A stretch of DNA of 64,000 nt. It comes from Bacillus wiedmannii (GTDB lineage: Bacteria > Bacillota > Bacilli > Bacillales > Bacillaceae_G). The notes beneath the pieces are model-generated. The model did no database searches. It was not told the DNA's origin and was given only the letters and a program-made list of their open reading frames with translations. Made by a program: the position numbers and the translations under genes. Location of the stretch: the NCBI RefSeq assembly GCF_001583695.1, contig NZ_LOBC01000016.1:1-64000 (forward strand), in the 5' to 3' direction. How positions within the stretch are numbered: position 1 is the stretch's first letter; each line of letters starts with the position of its first letter. Below, one piece after another: positions 46,491-56,454 of this stretch.

Positions 46491-49274
46491 ATGAGAGTAG
46501 AAAAACAATTAATAAAAAAGATGTATTATGAAACATTCCTAATGGAGAATGAAACAAAACCACCTATTGATGTACTTGGAGAAGTTTATGTAAACGAAGA
46601 AAGAAATGAGATTTCTGATGGATCTTACATTCGTTTTGCACAAGGTGAATTTTATTATCACCATCAAGATTTTGAAGCAGCTATTTTTAAATGGGAGAAA
46701 GTTAGTAATGAATTAGCACCATGGGCACAAAAAAATATTGCCGATGCTTATTTCGAGCTTAATCAATTACCAGTTTCTGAAAATGTTTATACTTCCATTA
46801 CTACTGATAATATAATATTGATGACGGAGATTAGATTACAATTACTTTCTCTTTACATAGAGCAAAATAATTTTGACTCTGCTTTCGCTGTTATTAAAGA
46901 AGCAGTTTCTTTAAATCCGGATTATCCAAATGTCACAAAAATTGCCCGTTCCTTTTATGAGGAGCAGCAAGATTTTGATAGTGCAGTAGAGCTTGCTGTG
47001 AATGAGTTAATTCGAACAGAATCTTATCCGTGGTTTGAGGTTTTAAAAGGATATATCGATAAAAGATTTACTAAACATATTTCACCAGATTATTTTTATG
47101 AAGTATTAGTTACGTTAAATAATGTAGATCAAGTACAATTTACGCAAATGGTTTCATCACTTTGGAATAGTTATAAAAATGAACAAAATTACTTATCATG
47201 GCTTAACACAATAAATGAATTTTTCTTACATATTGAAATACATTCGTCCGATATATGGGACAAAATTTCTTCTCTTTACGAAGGAACGTACTTTGAATTA
47301 ATTCAAGGTCAATATATCCTTAAACAATTGCACGATATCATTCCAAACTTGTTAACAAATTGGTTAAAGGTTGTCAATCCATCTTATGCTGTATTTCCAT
47401 CTGCAGCTGTATTGGCATGGGATGAGATTTTCCCTTCCGAAATAGATTCAGCAAATATAAAACATGCTGAAAACCTGTTGTTATATTCTATTAATCATGT
47501 GAACGGCTTAGAGTATAGTTTGCATCTTTTTGAATCTATTACAGAGTGGGCACAAAAGCATAATATAGAAATGGGTCACCGATTTAGATGGTTAGTTGGC
47601 GAGCTCGCAGATTTAAGCACAAATCGCATTTTAGTAACGGGAACTTCAGGAAACGGAAAAACTACATTTATTAACTCTATAATAGGAGAAAATATATTAG
47701 AAAAATCAATTTCAAATGTAGTAGTTTTAAAAAATGATGCGCATACAGAAATTAACGCCATAACAGACTTAGCAATTACAACAACTGAAGATGTCTCGGA
47801 TTATCATAATATGATGTCTCAGCACCATCAAACATATAGAGATAGAGCATGTGTTGAATTTAAATTACCATGCAGATTTTTAAGTGAAAATAAACTTACA
47901 TTTGTAGTTACACCTGGATTTAATAGGAATAACGATACTAGATATGAAGTATTCGAATATTTGAATACTGTAGACGAATTACTATTCGTATTGAATGCGG
48001 ATTCGCCTTTTACTGACAAAGAACGTGATATTCTATTAAGCATTCAAGAACATACACCAAATTTACAAATTCATTTCTTATTAAATAAGATCGATAACAT
48101 TTACAGTGATGCAGAAGTGAAAAGAGTATTACATGATACGCAAGCGAGAATAAACACATATTTCCCGCATGCGAGAATTTTCCCTTACTCTTCGTTATAT
48201 ACAAGTAGTCAACAATTAAATGATTTAACTGAGTTTATTCATTTTAACTTTAATCATAAAAATGTCGATGCAGCACGTACGGAAAACCTATTGTTTTTCA
48301 TTCGAAAAACAATTACATATCTATTGGATAAACGCGTTGAGAAAGAAAACAATTTAGTGGATTCTATTCATTGGAATGAAGATATGCTAGTGAAACTAAA
48401 TGGTAGCATTAATAATCTTACTACTTTTGAGAAGGAAAAAATTCATTTCATTACAAAATCATATCGCACAATGAAAACGGAAATTACGAATGATCTTACT
48501 GAAAATATTCCGAAGATATTACAGAGTTGTTCGGATTTAATTAGTGAAGAAAGCGATTTCGGGCACATTGATACGGAACTAAATAAAGCGATGAATGAAA
48601 GAGTACATAAATATTTAGAACAAACTGTATTACCTAATTTTGCTCTTTCTATGCAAAATTGGATTGCGATTTCTAATAATGAGCTCCTTCAAAGTCAATC
48701 GTACCTAGAAGAACTTAGTGAAGGACTTAATTCTTTATTTGGAGAAAATCGAATACAGTTAGAATGTGATTTTAAAGTGCTTGATGACTGGCGCAGAGAT
48801 ACTGACAGAATGACGACTAGAATACAAATGGATGAAGTAAATATTTTACGTCGCTTTACGCCAGCACAATTTTTACTGAAAAGTGCCGGTAAATTATTTG
48901 GAGTTCTTCCTAAAAACAAAGGTATGCTATATAACAAATACAAACAGTATGTAGAAAATGAAGATTATACCGAGGTAACGGCTTCTATTATGAAGAATTT
49001 TTTCTTGCAATTTGAGCTATTTGAAAACACGCAAGAGCGGGATATTAACATATTCTTTAGGGATCCATTTAACTCCTTGAAACATGCTGTAGAAAACACT
49101 CATTTAGAAATACAAGAAAAACAAGAGATGTTACATAAGATGAAATCACAACCTGAAGTTTATCATGATTCTATCATGCTCTTTGAATTGAGATTACGTC
49201 AATGTGAAGTAATTTTAAATATAGGTGATGATCATACCTATACAGATGTAAGTTTAGAAACAAGCGTAGAATAA
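46491..49274 (+). CDS. TPR protein with dynamin-like GTPase domain
   Basis: The 927-residue protein has TPR-like helical repeats in its first half (about 35-370), a GTPase domain and a long helical C-terminal half. The P-loop GTSGNGKTT is at 384-392. Thr-Pro-Gly-Phe stands where DxxG is usual, and NKID is at about 532. The C-terminal part has heptad-like coiled coils and a short hydrophobic segment near PAQFLLKSAGKLFGVLP, reminiscent of dynamin-like membrane-remodelling proteins. The ATG at 46491 follows GTGGGGGAAAAG. It stands alone. The family resemblance is partial and the role unknown. Confidence 0.7.
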   Translation: MRVEKQLIKKMYYETFLMENETKPPIDVLGEVYVNEERNEISDGSYIRFAQGEFYYHHQDFEAAIFKWEKVSNELAPWAQKNIADAYFELNQLPVSENVYTSITTDNIILMTEIRLQLLSLYIEQNNFDSAFAVIKEAVSLNPDYPNVTKIARSFYEEQQDFDSAVELAVNELIRTESYPWFEVLKGYIDKRFTKHISPDYFYEVLVTLNNVDQVQFTQMVSSLWNSYKNEQNYLSWLNTINEFFLHIEIHSSDIWDKISSLYEGTYFELIQGQYILKQLHDIIPNLLTNWLKVVNPSYAVFPSAAVLAWDEIFPSEIDSANIKHAENLLLYSINHVNGLEYSLHLFESITEWAQKHNIEMGHRFRWLVGELADLSTNRILVTGTSGNGKTTFINSIIGENILEKSISNVVVLKNDAHTEINAITDLAITTTEDVSDYHNMMSQHHQTYRDRACVEFKLPCRFLSENKLTFVVTPGFNRNNDTRYEVFEYLNTVDELLFVLNADSPFTDKERDILLSIQEHTPNLQIHFLLNKIDNIYSDAEVKRVLHDTQARINTYFPHARIFPYSSLYTSSQQLNDLTEFIHFNFNHKNVDAARTENLLFFIRKTITYLLDKRVEKENNLVDSIHWNEDMLVKLNGSINNLTTFEKEKIHFITKSYRTMKTEITNDLTENIPKILQSCSDLISEESDFGHIDTELNKAMNERVHKYLEQTVLPNFALSMQNWIAISNNELLQSQSYLEELSEGLNSLFGENRIQLECDFKVLDDWRRDTDRMTTRIQMDEVNILRRFTPAQFLLKSAGKLFGVLPKNKGMLYNKYKQYVENEDYTEVTASIMKNFFLQFELFENTQERDINIFFRDPFNSLKHAVENTHLEIQEKQEMLHKMKSQPEVYHDSIMLFELRLRQCEVILNIGDDHTYTDVSLETSVE

Positions 49275-49307
49275 AAGTAAAACATATCAGATTTTTTATA
49301 AGAGAGT

Positions 49308-49341
49308 AAAAGGGAGCAACTGTAATGAGTTGCTCCCTTTT
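49308..49341. terminator. Bidirectional terminator between convergent genes
   Basis: AAAAGGGAGCAACT pairs perfectly with AGTTGCTCCCTTTT across GTAATG. It serves both the GTPase gene and the LTA-synthase-like gene. Confidence 0.9.
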
Positions 49342-49351
49342 CATATTTAGA

Positions 49352-51271
49352 TTATTTTTCAGTCTCTTTAATTTTAGTTTGTACTTCGCCAGTTTTAACT
49401 TTATTACTCTCTGAGAACCGTAATAAATCGCCTTCAATAATTTTGTCAGACATTCGTAATTCATTTTGTGCACGATTAATGAGTGCTTGTGCTTCTTTTT
49501 TTGGTAAATCTACAATTTCACCCGTTATGCGGTCATAGAAAGTGTTGTTTGTGTATGCATACTTGTCTGTAATAAAGCTACCATCACGTAAAACAACAAA
49601 ACCGGTATATTCATCTGAAAACATATCACGACCAAACCGAATATCGTTCGTAGTATCAATCCCTAATAAATTTAGAATAGTAGGTTTCATATCGATTTGT
49701 CCCGTAGGTTTTGAAATTGTTTGACCTTCTGTTTGGCCAGGCATATGAATATATAAAGGTGTGCGTTGTAAATTTAAAGTATCGAATTCTGTTATTTGAT
49801 CTTTTTCTAAAAACTGTGCCATTGCACGATTATGTTTTTCAGAAATGCCATAATGATCACCATACAACACAATAATAGAATCATCATACATTCCTTCGGC
49901 TTTTAAACGCTCAATAAATTTTTTAATTGACTCGTCTAAGTAACGTGCTGTTACGATATAACGATCAAATACGCCATTACCAGAGTTGTATGGTTCAATA
50001 AATTTTGTATCTTCATCATACGTAAATGGATAATGGTTCGTTAAAGTAAGGAAACGAGCGTAAAATGGTTGATCAACAGTTTTTAATATATCTACTGATT
50101 GATCAAAGTATTCGATATCTTTTAATCCCCAATTTAAATTTGTTTCTGGCGTAATTTTGTAATCAAGTTCATTATAGTAACGATCATAACCGAGAGCAGA
50201 GTACATAATGTTACGATTCCAAAATGTTGCGTTATTCGCATGGAATACAGAAGTGAAATAACCTTGCTGACGTAAAATTTCTGGAGTCGCAGTATAATCA
50301 TTGTTACCGTGCGTGAAAAATACAGCTCCTCGATTTAATGGATACAACGACGTATCGATTAGAAATTCAGAATCGGACGTTTTTCCTTGCCCAGTTTGGT
50401 GGAAAAAGTTATCAAAGTAATAGCTTTCATTTATGAATTCATTCAAGAATGGTGTAACTTCTTGACCGTTAACTGATGCGCCTATTAAAAAGGTTTGCAG
50501 GGATTCAAGAGTAACGACAATTACGTTTTTTCCTTTCGCTGCACCAAACATGTTAGGGTTTGGCTCACTTTGGTTTGCCTTTACGTAGTTTGCAGTTTCT
50601 TGTAATTTACTACTATCAGCAAGTGCTTTTTGTGATCCTGCTTTTACTTGTAGTGTTAAATCATATACTTGATGAGTGTATAGTCCCAAATTTTTAACAA
50701 GCATGACTCGGTCGAATGATCTCGTTAATAGTTCAGGTCGTTCTTTTTCTGCAAGGTGTAGATTCGCAAAAAATACACCAAACGTTAAGAGAAAATATAA
50801 CAAGCGTGCCGGATGAGTTACACGTCCTGTTTGGAAGACTAGTGCTTTCTTCTTTAATAAAATAAAGAAGAAAATAATGTCTACGAATGCCAGAATAATT
50901 TTGTAGTTCAATATTTCTATAATACTGCCGCCTAATTGACCAAAGTTTGATGTTTGCCCGAGTACTGGTAACGTAACGAAATCACTATAAAAATCATAGA
51001 ACATGACATTCCCAACAAGTACGATTGTTAATAAGAGATTAATACATAGCGCGATATAATTTCTCTTTTCCCCAGTTGCAAATAATGCTAATCCGACAAA
51101 AGCTAATGATGCAGCGAGAGGGCTAATAAACAAAATAAGCTCTTGTGTAGAAGACTCAATTTTTAAATCGAAACTGAATCTTGTAATAAGATATGTTTTT
51201 AACCATACTGCTAAAGCAATTATTAAAACAAAGCTTATATTTTGCATTTGTAGATTGATTTTATTTTTCAT
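49352..51271 (-). CDS. LTA synthase family protein (LtaS-like)
   Basis: The 639-residue protein has five N-terminal membrane helices (to about residue 190) and an outer sulfatase-type domain. The metal/catalytic residues are in VTLESLQ, the QGKTSDSEF segment (Thr nucleophile) and YGDHYG. Such enzymes transfer glycerol phosphate from phosphatidylglycerol to build lipoteichoic acid. The ATG at 51271 has GAAGGTG five bases ahead; an ATG at 51292 has no site. B. cereus-group genomes carry several paralogues, so the exact one (primase, main synthase or YvgJ/YfnI type) is open. Confidence 0.9.
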   Translation of the reverse strand: MKNKINLQMQNISFVLIIALAVWLKTYLITRFSFDLKIESSTQELILFISPLAASLAFVGLALFATGEKRNYIALCINLLLTIVLVGNVMFYDFYSDFVTLPVLGQTSNFGQLGGSIIEILNYKIILAFVDIIFFFILLKKKALVFQTGRVTHPARLLYFLLTFGVFFANLHLAEKERPELLTRSFDRVMLVKNLGLYTHQVYDLTLQVKAGSQKALADSSKLQETANYVKANQSEPNPNMFGAAKGKNVIVVTLESLQTFLIGASVNGQEVTPFLNEFINESYYFDNFFHQTGQGKTSDSEFLIDTSLYPLNRGAVFFTHGNNDYTATPEILRQQGYFTSVFHANNATFWNRNIMYSALGYDRYYNELDYKITPETNLNWGLKDIEYFDQSVDILKTVDQPFYARFLTLTNHYPFTYDEDTKFIEPYNSGNGVFDRYIVTARYLDESIKKFIERLKAEGMYDDSIIVLYGDHYGISEKHNRAMAQFLEKDQITEFDTLNLQRTPLYIHMPGQTEGQTISKPTGQIDMKPTILNLLGIDTTNDIRFGRDMFSDEYTGFVVLRDGSFITDKYAYTNNTFYDRITGEIVDLPKKEAQALINRAQNELRMSDKIIEGDLLRFSESNKVKTGEVQTKIKETEK

Positions 51272-51551
51272 TTTTACACCTTCTTTATACAATTTATTTA
51301 ACTTGTGTTATATATTATATTTTCATAACTATTAGAGTGTAATGGACCATTTAATGGTTTCTAAAGGTAATAATATGAAGTATTCATATACGTACAATGG
51401 GGAATTTTAAAGCGCAAATCTATTTTTTGAAACAGAACAGAAAAAGTCATAGTTGTAGTAAAAAATACTTATAGACATCCTAACATATTAAACACTATGA
51501 TGATGTTACAAAATATCGAACAAATGAAAGTGGAAATGAATAGAGGCTTTT
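51272..51551. other. Intergenic region, no gene seen
   Basis: AT-rich DNA between two minus-strand genes. It must contain the promoter for the LTA-synthase-like gene; no feature beyond that was recognised. Confidence 0.35.
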
Positions 51552-51597
51552 AAAACTGTTGACATTCAATTTGTTAGAATTGAATGTCGATAGTTTT
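51552..51597. repeat. 20-bp imperfect inverted repeat
   Basis: AAAACTGTTGACATTCAATT (51552-51571) pairs with 51578-51597 through 18 Watson-Crick and two G-U pairs around a 6-nt loop. No T-run follows on either strand. It could be an RNA structure or a small mobile repeat remnant. Confidence 0.5.
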
Positions 51598-51630
51598 ACC
51601 ATACATAGTTATGTTACATATGTATTTCGT

Positions 51631-51653
51631 AAAATCCCGATTCTTGGCGGGAT
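51631..51653 (-). terminator. Terminator of the FAD oxidoreductase gene
   Basis: ATCCCG (51634-51639) and CGGGAT (51648-51653) form the stem; on the minus strand a run of T follows. Confidence 0.65.
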
Positions 51654-51736
51654 AATCATTAGCAGGGGAAGGACAAGGTACATAAACAAAGTGTTATAGA
51701 AGTTAAAATATTTGATTGCTATCTTAATGAAAGAAA

Positions 51737-53074
51737 TTAAATATGAGATAAATATTTTCCAACATACAACCCACTTGCAGCAGCTTGAGATAATGAATGA
51801 GTGACGCCTGAACAATCTCCAACTAAAAATAGCCCATGCACACTTGTTTCAAAATGGTTATTGGTTTTTATCGTAGGAGCATAGAACTTTCCGTCAATTC
51901 CATATAATAAAGTATCTTTATCGATTGGTTCTTGGATAAATTGTTTTAAACGTAATAAAAATTCTTTAAGCCCTTCAATATATAATCGAGGAATTTCTGT
52001 ATTCAAATCTCCATAATCTCCTTGTAGTGTAGGCTGTATACGGTTATGTTTCATGCCGTTCTCTGTTGTAGGTTGTTTATTTAGTAAGTCCTCTAAGCGC
52101 TGTATAACAATTCGATCTTGTCCTTGGTTAATGCTTTTAATAATTGAACTTGCGTATACATTTGCTTCTTTGAGAGTTGAAAAATAGCGCGGGATAAATA
52201 AAGTGAAATTTAAGTTAGGTGTGCCAGTTCCTTCCTCTCGAAAATTTTGACCGTCAGGCATAACTAAACCTTCTTCGTACTTTCTAATGATGCGTCCTTT
52301 TGGATTCATACAGTACGTAGTTGCGGTGAAGTGTTCATGCTCATAAGAAAGTTTTGTCTCAAATGTATCTTTTAATATAGAACGTAATTGGTGTTCGTTC
52401 ATCTCTACTCTAATCCCTAAATCTACACGAGTTTGCTCCTGAGAAATATTGAGAGAAGTGCACATTTTTTTTAACCAATCCGCTCCAGAACGCCCAGTTG
52501 CAAATACTAGTTGCTTAGATTGAACTGTTCCTTCATTTGTCTCTATTGTAAAATGATCTTTCTGTTTCATAATATGTTGTACATCTATATGAAATTGAAT
52601 ATTTATTTTCGTAAGTAAAAATTTATAGAGCTGTTGAAAAATGTCACTTGAAAGGGTAGTACCAAGATGTCGTACTTCTGTTGTTAGCATTTGTAAACCA
52701 CACGTTTCTGCTCTCTTATTGAGATTTGGATTTTCTGTAGAGTATTTTGAAACAGAACTTCCTCCGAACTGACATAGAATTTCATCTACTTCAGCCATGA
52801 GTTGAATAAAGCTTTCTTTACCGACTTTTTGCTCAAGTTCTCCGCCAAATCCGTTTGTATAATTAAATTTCCCTTCAGATTTTCCTAAACCACCAAATCC
52901 GAAATATTTATCACATGTAGTACAATTACACACTTTTCCTTCGTCTAAAGGACAATGGCGATTTTCTAGCGTTTTACCTTTATCAAGAATTAAAACCTTT
53001 TTGTTACTTTTAGCCAGTGAATAAGCCATAAAAATGCTACTTACTCCAGCACCGATAATTGTAACATCATACAT
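51737..53074 (-). CDS. FAD-dependent oxidoreductase
   Basis: The 445-residue flavoprotein has the N-terminal dinucleotide fold VTIIGAGVSSIF, a Cys-rich section (RHCPLDEGKVCNCTTCDKYFG) and the FAD-binding end LVGDCSGVTHSLSQAAASG. It belongs with the uncharacterised FAD-dependent dehydrogenases of the COG2509 type. The four Cys within 20 residues could bind a metal or cluster. It stands alone. Substrate unknown. Confidence 0.8.
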   Translation of the reverse strand: MYDVTIIGAGVSSIFMAYSLAKSNKKVLILDKGKTLENRHCPLDEGKVCNCTTCDKYFGFGGLGKSEGKFNYTNGFGGELEQKVGKESFIQLMAEVDEILCQFGGSSVSKYSTENPNLNKRAETCGLQMLTTEVRHLGTTLSSDIFQQLYKFLLTKINIQFHIDVQHIMKQKDHFTIETNEGTVQSKQLVFATGRSGADWLKKMCTSLNISQEQTRVDLGIRVEMNEHQLRSILKDTFETKLSYEHEHFTATTYCMNPKGRIIRKYEEGLVMPDGQNFREEGTGTPNLNFTLFIPRYFSTLKEANVYASSIIKSINQGQDRIVIQRLEDLLNKQPTTENGMKHNRIQPTLQGDYGDLNTEIPRLYIEGLKEFLLRLKQFIQEPIDKDTLLYGIDGKFYAPTIKTNNHFETSVHGLFLVGDCSGVTHSLSQAAASGLYVGKYLSHI

Positions 53075-53289
53075 ATTTTTTCACCTGCTAACGAATAGTT
53101 TGTTTTTATTTTTCTAGTGTATAACAATTTTATGAAGTTAAGAAATAGCTTTTATTAATAAAGAGGGAGTTTTTGAACTTGATGCTTTTTTAATTTCTCG
53201 GAGTGGTGGGATAAATACAAATGTTTTTATTTGAAAGAAGAAATAGTTTTAAATGATCACTATGTCATATGATTAATAAAATCTAACAT

Positions 53290-53325
53290 ATAAAAAAACA
53301 GACCTTTCAAGTGAAGAGGTCTGTT
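53290..53325 (-). terminator. Terminator of the cell wall hydrolase gene
   Basis: AACAGACCT (53297-53305) pairs with AGGTCTGTT (53317-53325); an A7 run becomes T7 on the minus strand. Confidence 0.8.
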
Positions 53326-53339
53326 AATGATTTCAAATG

Positions 53340-54137
53340 TTATTTAGCAAACAGATGGTTACCAATTACTGCTACTGTTTGACGTGTCGTAATCCATTTG
53401 TCTGTTGATGTTTTTGGATTATAGAAATAAAGCCAATCAGAATGTATGCCATTTGTGGAGATAGCTTCTTCTACTGCCATTTTTGCTTCTGGGCTTGCAG
53501 GCTGATTAATTCTTCCATCTGTAACAGGAGTAAAGGCATATCCATATTTAATAGGTTCATAAATAACGCCTGTTATTGTATTTGGAAAACCTTTTGCGTT
53601 TACACGATTTAGTATAACTTTTGCTACAGCCACTTTTCCTTTATATGACTCTCCACCTGCTTCAGCAGTAACTAAGCGTGCCATTAAGTCTTTTTCTTTT
53701 TCTGAAATGTTTGAGTTGATTTTTAAATGTTGTCCTGTATAAAGTTTGTTTCCGGCTGTATTGTTAATTTGTTTTATAGATTGAACGGTAACATTGTAAC
53801 GCTTTGCTATCGTTTCTAATGAATCTCCCGGTTGTACTTGATAAATAATTTGTCCAGAAATGTTCGCAGGTTTGACGTTTTGACGAACGGTGATTTCATT
53901 TGATTTCGTGGACCCTGGAATATTTAACTGTTCACCAATAAAGGTTTGATCGTTTCCTTTATTATTAGCCTGTTTAATGGATTGTATTGAAACCCCGTAT
54001 TGTTTACTAATGCCCCAAAGTGTATCATTCTTTTTTACTGTATGAATGGTAGATGCTTCAGCTGTACTTTGATGACATACGAATGTAATTGCAGCTGCAG
54101 ATATAGGGATTATATGTTTTATTTTTAATAATTTCAT
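53340..54137 (-). CDS. LysM cell wall hydrolase (SleB/CwlJ-type catalytic domain)
   Basis: The 265-residue protein has a signal peptide (first 28 residues, cleavage near AEA-S). Two LysM wall-binding repeats begin HTVKKNDTLWGISKQYGV and YQVQPGDSLETIAKRYNV. A hydrolase_2 domain (from about 150) with LVTAEAGGES follows, the catalytic Glu region of spore cortex-lytic enzymes SleB/CwlJ. It resembles YkvT-like vegetative hydrolases more than SleB in domain order. AGGAGG lies upstream. It is divergent from the PlcR-box subtilase gene. Confidence 0.88.
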   Translation of the reverse strand: MKLLKIKHIIPISAAAITFVCHQSTAEASTIHTVKKNDTLWGISKQYGVSIQSIKQANNKGNDQTFIGEQLNIPGSTKSNEITVRQNVKPANISGQIIYQVQPGDSLETIAKRYNVTVQSIKQINNTAGNKLYTGQHLKINSNISEKEKDLMARLVTAEAGGESYKGKVAVAKVILNRVNAKGFPNTITGVIYEPIKYGYAFTPVTDGRINQPASPEAKMAVEEAISTNGIHSDWLYFYNPKTSTDKWITTRQTVAVIGNHLFAK

Positions 54138-54284
54138 TGCAAATCCTCCTAAGAAAAATTAAGGCGAAACGGTTAAGTAATGTAGTTCAGAATGTCTATT
54201 TATAATATTTTAATGTAAGTATATTAGCACATATGAAATAAATAATCATTATAAGTTTCTTATTTAGTTAGTTTAGAGTCCGAA

Positions 54285-54300
54285 TATGAAATATTGCATA
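54285..54300 (+). promoter_or_regulatory. PlcR box upstream of the subtilase gene
   Basis: TATGAAATATTGCATA matches the PlcR consensus TATGNA-N4-TNCATA at every fixed base. It lies 136 nt before the protease start; the site is symmetric and could also reach the divergent hydrolase gene. Confidence 0.9.
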
Positions 54301-54435
54301 TGAAAATACATTGAAGTTCATATTGCTGATTACTATAATCTATTTAGTAGAAGGATAACTTTATATGTTATAGAAATTAAATCATTATAGATTAATATAA
54401 TGATTTAATAGTTTGTCAATTGGAGGAGTGATGTA

Positions 54436-56277
54436 ATGAATATATTTAAAAGAATATCTGTTTCAGTTGTAATCATTTCAATATGTTTAGGAATAGGAGG
54501 TATTGTCAATATTGTAAATGCTGATTCTATAGAACAGCAGGGTAAATTAGGAATAGAGCAAGAAGCAGGTAAGCAAATCATTGTAAAATTTAGAGCAGAT
54601 TTGAAATTGCCATATGAAGATGGTATTGAAAAACAGATACAAGATCAAGCAAGTGACAAAGTACTAGAAGATCTTTTGGTAGAATATCCAGATGCAACAT
54701 TTACTCGTTTATTTACATCTGTAAGTCCAGAAGAAATACAAGACCTTGAAGTGAAAGCACCTAATAATGTATCTACAAGTTTATTAAACTACTATATTCT
54801 TCGAAATCAAAATAGTGGGCATGAAGAAGAACTAGTAGATAAGCTAAAGGCATCTTCTTTAATAGAAGATGTGTATATGAAGAAACAAGAAAAAATAACG
54901 CCACCAGAAGTACAACCATCAAATGTATCTCTTAATCCTAATAATAATCCTAGATTTAAAAAACAAGGATATCTTGAAGCAGCCCCATACGGTATTAATG
55001 CGTCTTTTGCCTGGGGAGTTCAAGGTGGAAATGGAAATGGTATAACTTTTGTTGATATGGAATATGGTTGGTTATTAAATCATGAGGATTTAGTACATCA
55101 AAATATTGAATTAATGTCTGGAATAAATATAGATCAACATGTCGGCCATGGGACGTCTGTACTAGGAATTGTATCCTCTGAGGACAATGAAGTTGGGAAT
55201 ATTGGGATTGCGCCAAAAGCGAAAGCAAAGGTGATTTCTCAAATAAGAGATAACGGACAGTATAATACAGCTGATGCAATATTAAGTGCTGTAAATCATT
55301 TAGAAGCTGGGGATGTTTTATTATTAGAGGCACAAGCTTCCTTTGATGGATATGGTGATAAATATTTACCTGTTGAAGTACAACCAGATATCTTTGATGC
55401 AATTCGTGCTGGTACAGATAAAGGTGTTGTCATTATAGAGGCTGGAGCAAATGGTTGGAATGATTTAGATCAATTTAAAGATAGAAATGGTAAACAAATT
55501 TTAAATCGCAATAGTAAAGATTTTAAAGATTCAGGTGCAATTATGGTAGGAGCGGGCTCTTCATCTTTCCCTCACGAGCGCATGTGGTTTTCGAATTATG
55601 GAAGCCGTATTGATGTGTATGGCTGGGGAGAAAACGTAGATACAACTACAGCTGAGCAAAGTCGAAGTGCTATAAATCTTTATACATCTAGCTTTAGTGG
55701 CACATCGAGTGCTTCGCCTATTATTGCCGGAGCAGCGACTTTAGTACAAAGCATTGCTAAAGAAAATTTAGGACAACCATATAGACCAAGTGAACTAAGA
55801 GCAATATTAAGCAACCACAACACAGGAACAAAATCTAAAGATCCATATTTAGATAAAATTGGTGTTTTACCAGATTTGAAGTCTATACTAGTAATCTTAG
55901 GGTATGGACAAAGAAAACCAAACGGTGGGAATGAGTTACAAGTAACAGAAAATGAACCAAATAATGAGCCTAGACAGGCAAATAAAGTTAACATTCATAC
56001 ACCGGTGAAAGGAACGCTACATAATAGGGATAATGTAGATGTATTTACTTTCCAAATTGACTCACCAGAAAATATTAATATTTCTCTACTAAATGAACAA
56101 AACATTGGAATGACATGGGTACTTCATCATGAATCAGATTTAAACAACTATGTAGCATATGGTGAAAATGAAGGGAATGTAGTTAAAGGAACTTATAATG
56201 CAAAGCCAGGTAAATATTATTTATATGTTTATAAGTATGAGAATAAAGATGGTTCATATATATTGAATATAAAATAA
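54436..56277 (+). CDS. Secreted S8 (subtilisin-like) serine protease
   Basis: The 613-residue protein has a signal peptide (about 1-29, cleavage after VNA) and a propeptide-like section to about 165. The S8 catalytic domain has the triad Asp207 (FVDMEYGW), His238 (HVGHGTS) and Ser424 (GTSSASP). A C-terminal PPC-type beta domain (about 505-613) follows, often removed in secretion. The perfect PlcR box upstream and the next gene, plcA, place it in the quorum-controlled extracellular virulence regulon. GGAGGAGTG precedes the ATG. The substrate is unknown. Confidence 0.88.
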   Translation: MNIFKRISVSVVIISICLGIGGIVNIVNADSIEQQGKLGIEQEAGKQIIVKFRADLKLPYEDGIEKQIQDQASDKVLEDLLVEYPDATFTRLFTSVSPEEIQDLEVKAPNNVSTSLLNYYILRNQNSGHEEELVDKLKASSLIEDVYMKKQEKITPPEVQPSNVSLNPNNNPRFKKQGYLEAAPYGINASFAWGVQGGNGNGITFVDMEYGWLLNHEDLVHQNIELMSGINIDQHVGHGTSVLGIVSSEDNEVGNIGIAPKAKAKVISQIRDNGQYNTADAILSAVNHLEAGDVLLLEAQASFDGYGDKYLPVEVQPDIFDAIRAGTDKGVVIIEAGANGWNDLDQFKDRNGKQILNRNSKDFKDSGAIMVGAGSSSFPHERMWFSNYGSRIDVYGWGENVDTTTAEQSRSAINLYTSSFSGTSSASPIIAGAATLVQSIAKENLGQPYRPSELRAILSNHNTGTKSKDPYLDKIGVLPDLKSILVILGYGQRKPNGGNELQVTENEPNNEPRQANKVNIHTPVKGTLHNRDNVDVFTFQIDSPENINISLLNEQNIGMTWVLHHESDLNNYVAYGENEGNVVKGTYNAKPGKYYLYVYKYENKDGSYILNIK

Positions 56278-56280
56278 ACG

Positions 56281-56306
56281 AAAGGAACTTCAGATGAAGT
56301 TCCTTT
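56281..56306 (+). terminator. Terminator of the subtilase gene
   Basis: AAAGGAACTTCA-GA-TGAAGTTCCTTT. Confidence 0.75.
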
Positions 56307-56353
56307 AAATTTTTCTAATTCAGTATATGTGAATGATTTTTTAACTTTACTTC

Positions 56354-56369
56354 TATGCAATATTTCATA
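56354..56369 (+). promoter_or_regulatory. PlcR box upstream of plcA
   Basis: TATGCAATATTTCATA matches the PlcR consensus perfectly, 86 nt before the plcA start. Confidence 0.92.
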
Positions 56370-56454
56370 TTGATGAAATGTTATTTATTTTTTACTCACC
56401 AGATTATATTATATTCAATAAGTTTGATATAAAAGGGAAAAAGGAGGAAGAATA

